60,544 nucleotides of DNA from Borreliella garinii (GTDB lineage Bacteria; Spirochaetota; Spirochaetia; JABEVK01). Each line of letters starts with the position of its first letter. Position 1 is the stretch's first letter. The translations under genes were made by a program, and so were the position numbers. The stretch covers positions 1 to 60,544 of the forward strand of contig DYOB01000006.1 of the NCBI GenBank assembly GCA_020720765.1. The letters run 5' to 3'. The notes beneath the pieces are model-generated. The model was not told where the DNA came from, did no database searches, and saw nothing but the letters and a program-made list of their open reading frames with translations. Of this stretch, positions 59,712-60,544 are shown piece after piece.

Positions 59712-60473
59712 TCAAATAGTTTTTTTCTTCAGCCACTGATTGTGTTCAGCAATCCATTTTTCAGAAGATTTTCCTAACTGTCCTGACTGATGTGGATGCG
59801 TCAAAGGAATCCAGTCGTAGAAACGTCCGCGAATGGTAATCTTGATCGGATCACCATAATTGGGTATCTCCGCCAGTTTAGAATATTTTGAATCTGAAAG
59901 AGCTTTGATAAACTCTTTAAGAGGTGCGTCGCCGAGGGTCACAATCACCCTTGCCTTCGATAGCTCCAATTCATCCGCGATCTCTTTGACTCTCTCTGAG
60001 TTGGCGAGTTTTGAGGGTTCGGGCTCCAATGTCACTTCGGGTAAATCGTATTCTTTTTGCCGGGGTAAATAAGCGCGTTCTATTGCCTTAATTTGATGTT
60101 CATTTAATCTGGCATAGGGAAGCAAGTCCGATAGCCAAACGTCAGACCGCCCCAAACCCAGAGGTTTCAGGTAGCCCTCGTCAAGCTGTTGACCCGACGG
60201 TCCATTGAAATTTGCTGGTACTAGTTTTCCAAGGCCTGCAGGTACTTTGATTTTTCCAATGATTTCTAGCGCCTGGGCAATGTTTCCCCTCCAAAAAATC
60301 TCCGGCTCGCTGGCGACAGCCAAGGCTTTCACCAACTCTTTTCCATCGGCTCCTATCCACCTTGCGTGCACCGCGCTGGCGTAGACACCGAGAACAAAGA
60401 CATCCTTGGGGGAACGGTCTTTCTGTTCCACCTTTTTTACCTCTTCCCCAAAGGGGAACCTTCCTTGACTCAT
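59712..60473 (-). CDS. Uracil-DNA glycosylase-superfamily-like protein
   Basis: 253 residues with AGGAG upstream of the ATG. Segments fit the UDG fold: VFVLGVYASAVHARW near residue 25, WLSDLLPYARL near 115, VIVTLGDAPLKEF near 175 and PLTHPHQSGQ near 225 (in the place of the HPSPLS motif). The catalytic residues of known UDG families cannot be matched, so enzymatic activity is uncertain. Similar proteins are annotated as UDG-like in accessory regions. It lies 21 bp inside the third IS-like copy. Confidence 0.45.
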   Translation of the reverse strand: MSQGRFPFGEEVKKVEQKDRSPKDVFVLGVYASAVHARWIGADGKELVKALAVASEPEIFWRGNIAQALEIIGKIKVPAGLGKLVPANFNGPSGQQLDEGYLKPLGLGRSDVWLSDLLPYARLNEHQIKAIERAYLPRQKEYDLPEVTLEPEPSKLANSERVKEIADELELSKARVIVTLGDAPLKEFIKALSDSKYSKLAEIPNYGDPIKITIRGRFYDWIPLTHPHQSGQLGKSSEKWIAEHNQWLKKKTI

Positions 60474-60494
60474 ATAAACTCCTTTTTCTGTTAG

Positions 60495-60544
60495 GAGCCT
60501 GTTGCGCTTGAGATTTTGACACAGGACCGGGGAGCCGGGATGCA
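60495..60544 (-). mobile_element. Left end of a third IS1182-like copy (cut by window edge)
   Basis: TTAG (60491-60494) followed by GAGCCTGTTGCGCTTGAGA and ATTTTGACACAGGAC, matching the left end of the copies at 47316 and 55470, in the same orientation. The rest lies outside the window. Confidence 0.8.

Overview
The window looks like chromosomal DNA of a diderm bacterium, most probably a spirochaete of the Spirochaeta/Treponema side. This is inferred from gene order and protein character, not from a database search. The main clues are spoVG - tRNA-Gln - rplY - pth - tilS - ftsH in one block, rplU - prp - rpmA - obg - nadD - lytR - rsfS in another, exported proteins with outer-membrane character, an MlaEFD-type lipid transporter, a methyl-accepting chemotaxis protein and a PerR-type regulator. 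Base composition is near 50 % GC, except for a clearly AT-rich first kilobase.

Layout. 1-1.0 kb: the end of a NucA/NucB-type nuclease toxin followed by a ComJ/Nin-like inhibitor. 1.0-1.8 kb: a 57-bp direct repeat and a broken GxxExxY gene. 1.9-7.3 kb (minus): an outer-membrane protein, bacteriohemerythrin, a DEAH RNA helicase and hisS. 7.4-9.4 kb (plus): an Mrp-like ATPase and a poly(A) polymerase/CCA-type nucleotidyltransferase. 9.5-14.9 kb (minus): an operon mlaE-mlaF-mlaD-rluA-like-P-loop/Asp23-like-TPR. 15.0-21.6 kb (plus): a PAP2-like protein, a membrane protein, RnfC, RnfD and RnfA homologues without RnfB, RnfG or RnfE, and a GH57-like glycosidase. 21.7-29.2 kb (minus): dus, perR, a flippase-like membrane protein, a tandem ABC ATPase, a membrane-anchored propeller protein and a lipoprotein. 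29.3-31.1 kb (plus): a first pth and avtA. 31.1-42.8 kb (minus): an MCP, lepA, an HtrA-like lipoprotein protease, a TPR-like protein, ftsH, tilS, a second pth, rplY, tRNA-Gln and spoVG. 43.0 kb (plus): a tiny, extremely acidic protein. 43.2-47.3 kb (minus): the ribosome-assembly block. 47.3-55.4 kb: a MATE exporter, several divergent pairs and two fold-III decarboxylases. 55.4-60.5 kb: an accessory region with internally deleted IS copies, gene remnants, two PIN-domain toxin-antitoxin modules plus a third PIN remnant, and a UDG-like protein at the edge.

The strongest unexpected signal is regulatory. A series of first-in-operon genes (hisS, mrp, dus, the first pth, lysA, the ornithine/lysine-type decarboxylase, an RDD protein, a vapB-like antitoxin and probably lepA) have no Shine-Dalgarno sequence. 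In each, a promoter-like -35/17 bp/-10 arrangement lies so that the expected +1 falls on, or within a base of, the first base of the start codon. This predicts systematic use of leaderless mRNAs. Several of these promoters are also back-to-back pairs that share -35 or -10 bases. Other genes (bacteriohemerythrin, perR, spoVG, rplY, the AbrB-like antitoxin) have ordinary leaders with AGGAGG-type sites, so both start modes appear to coexist. No genome search or expression data could be used here. Family names rest on motifs read by eye.
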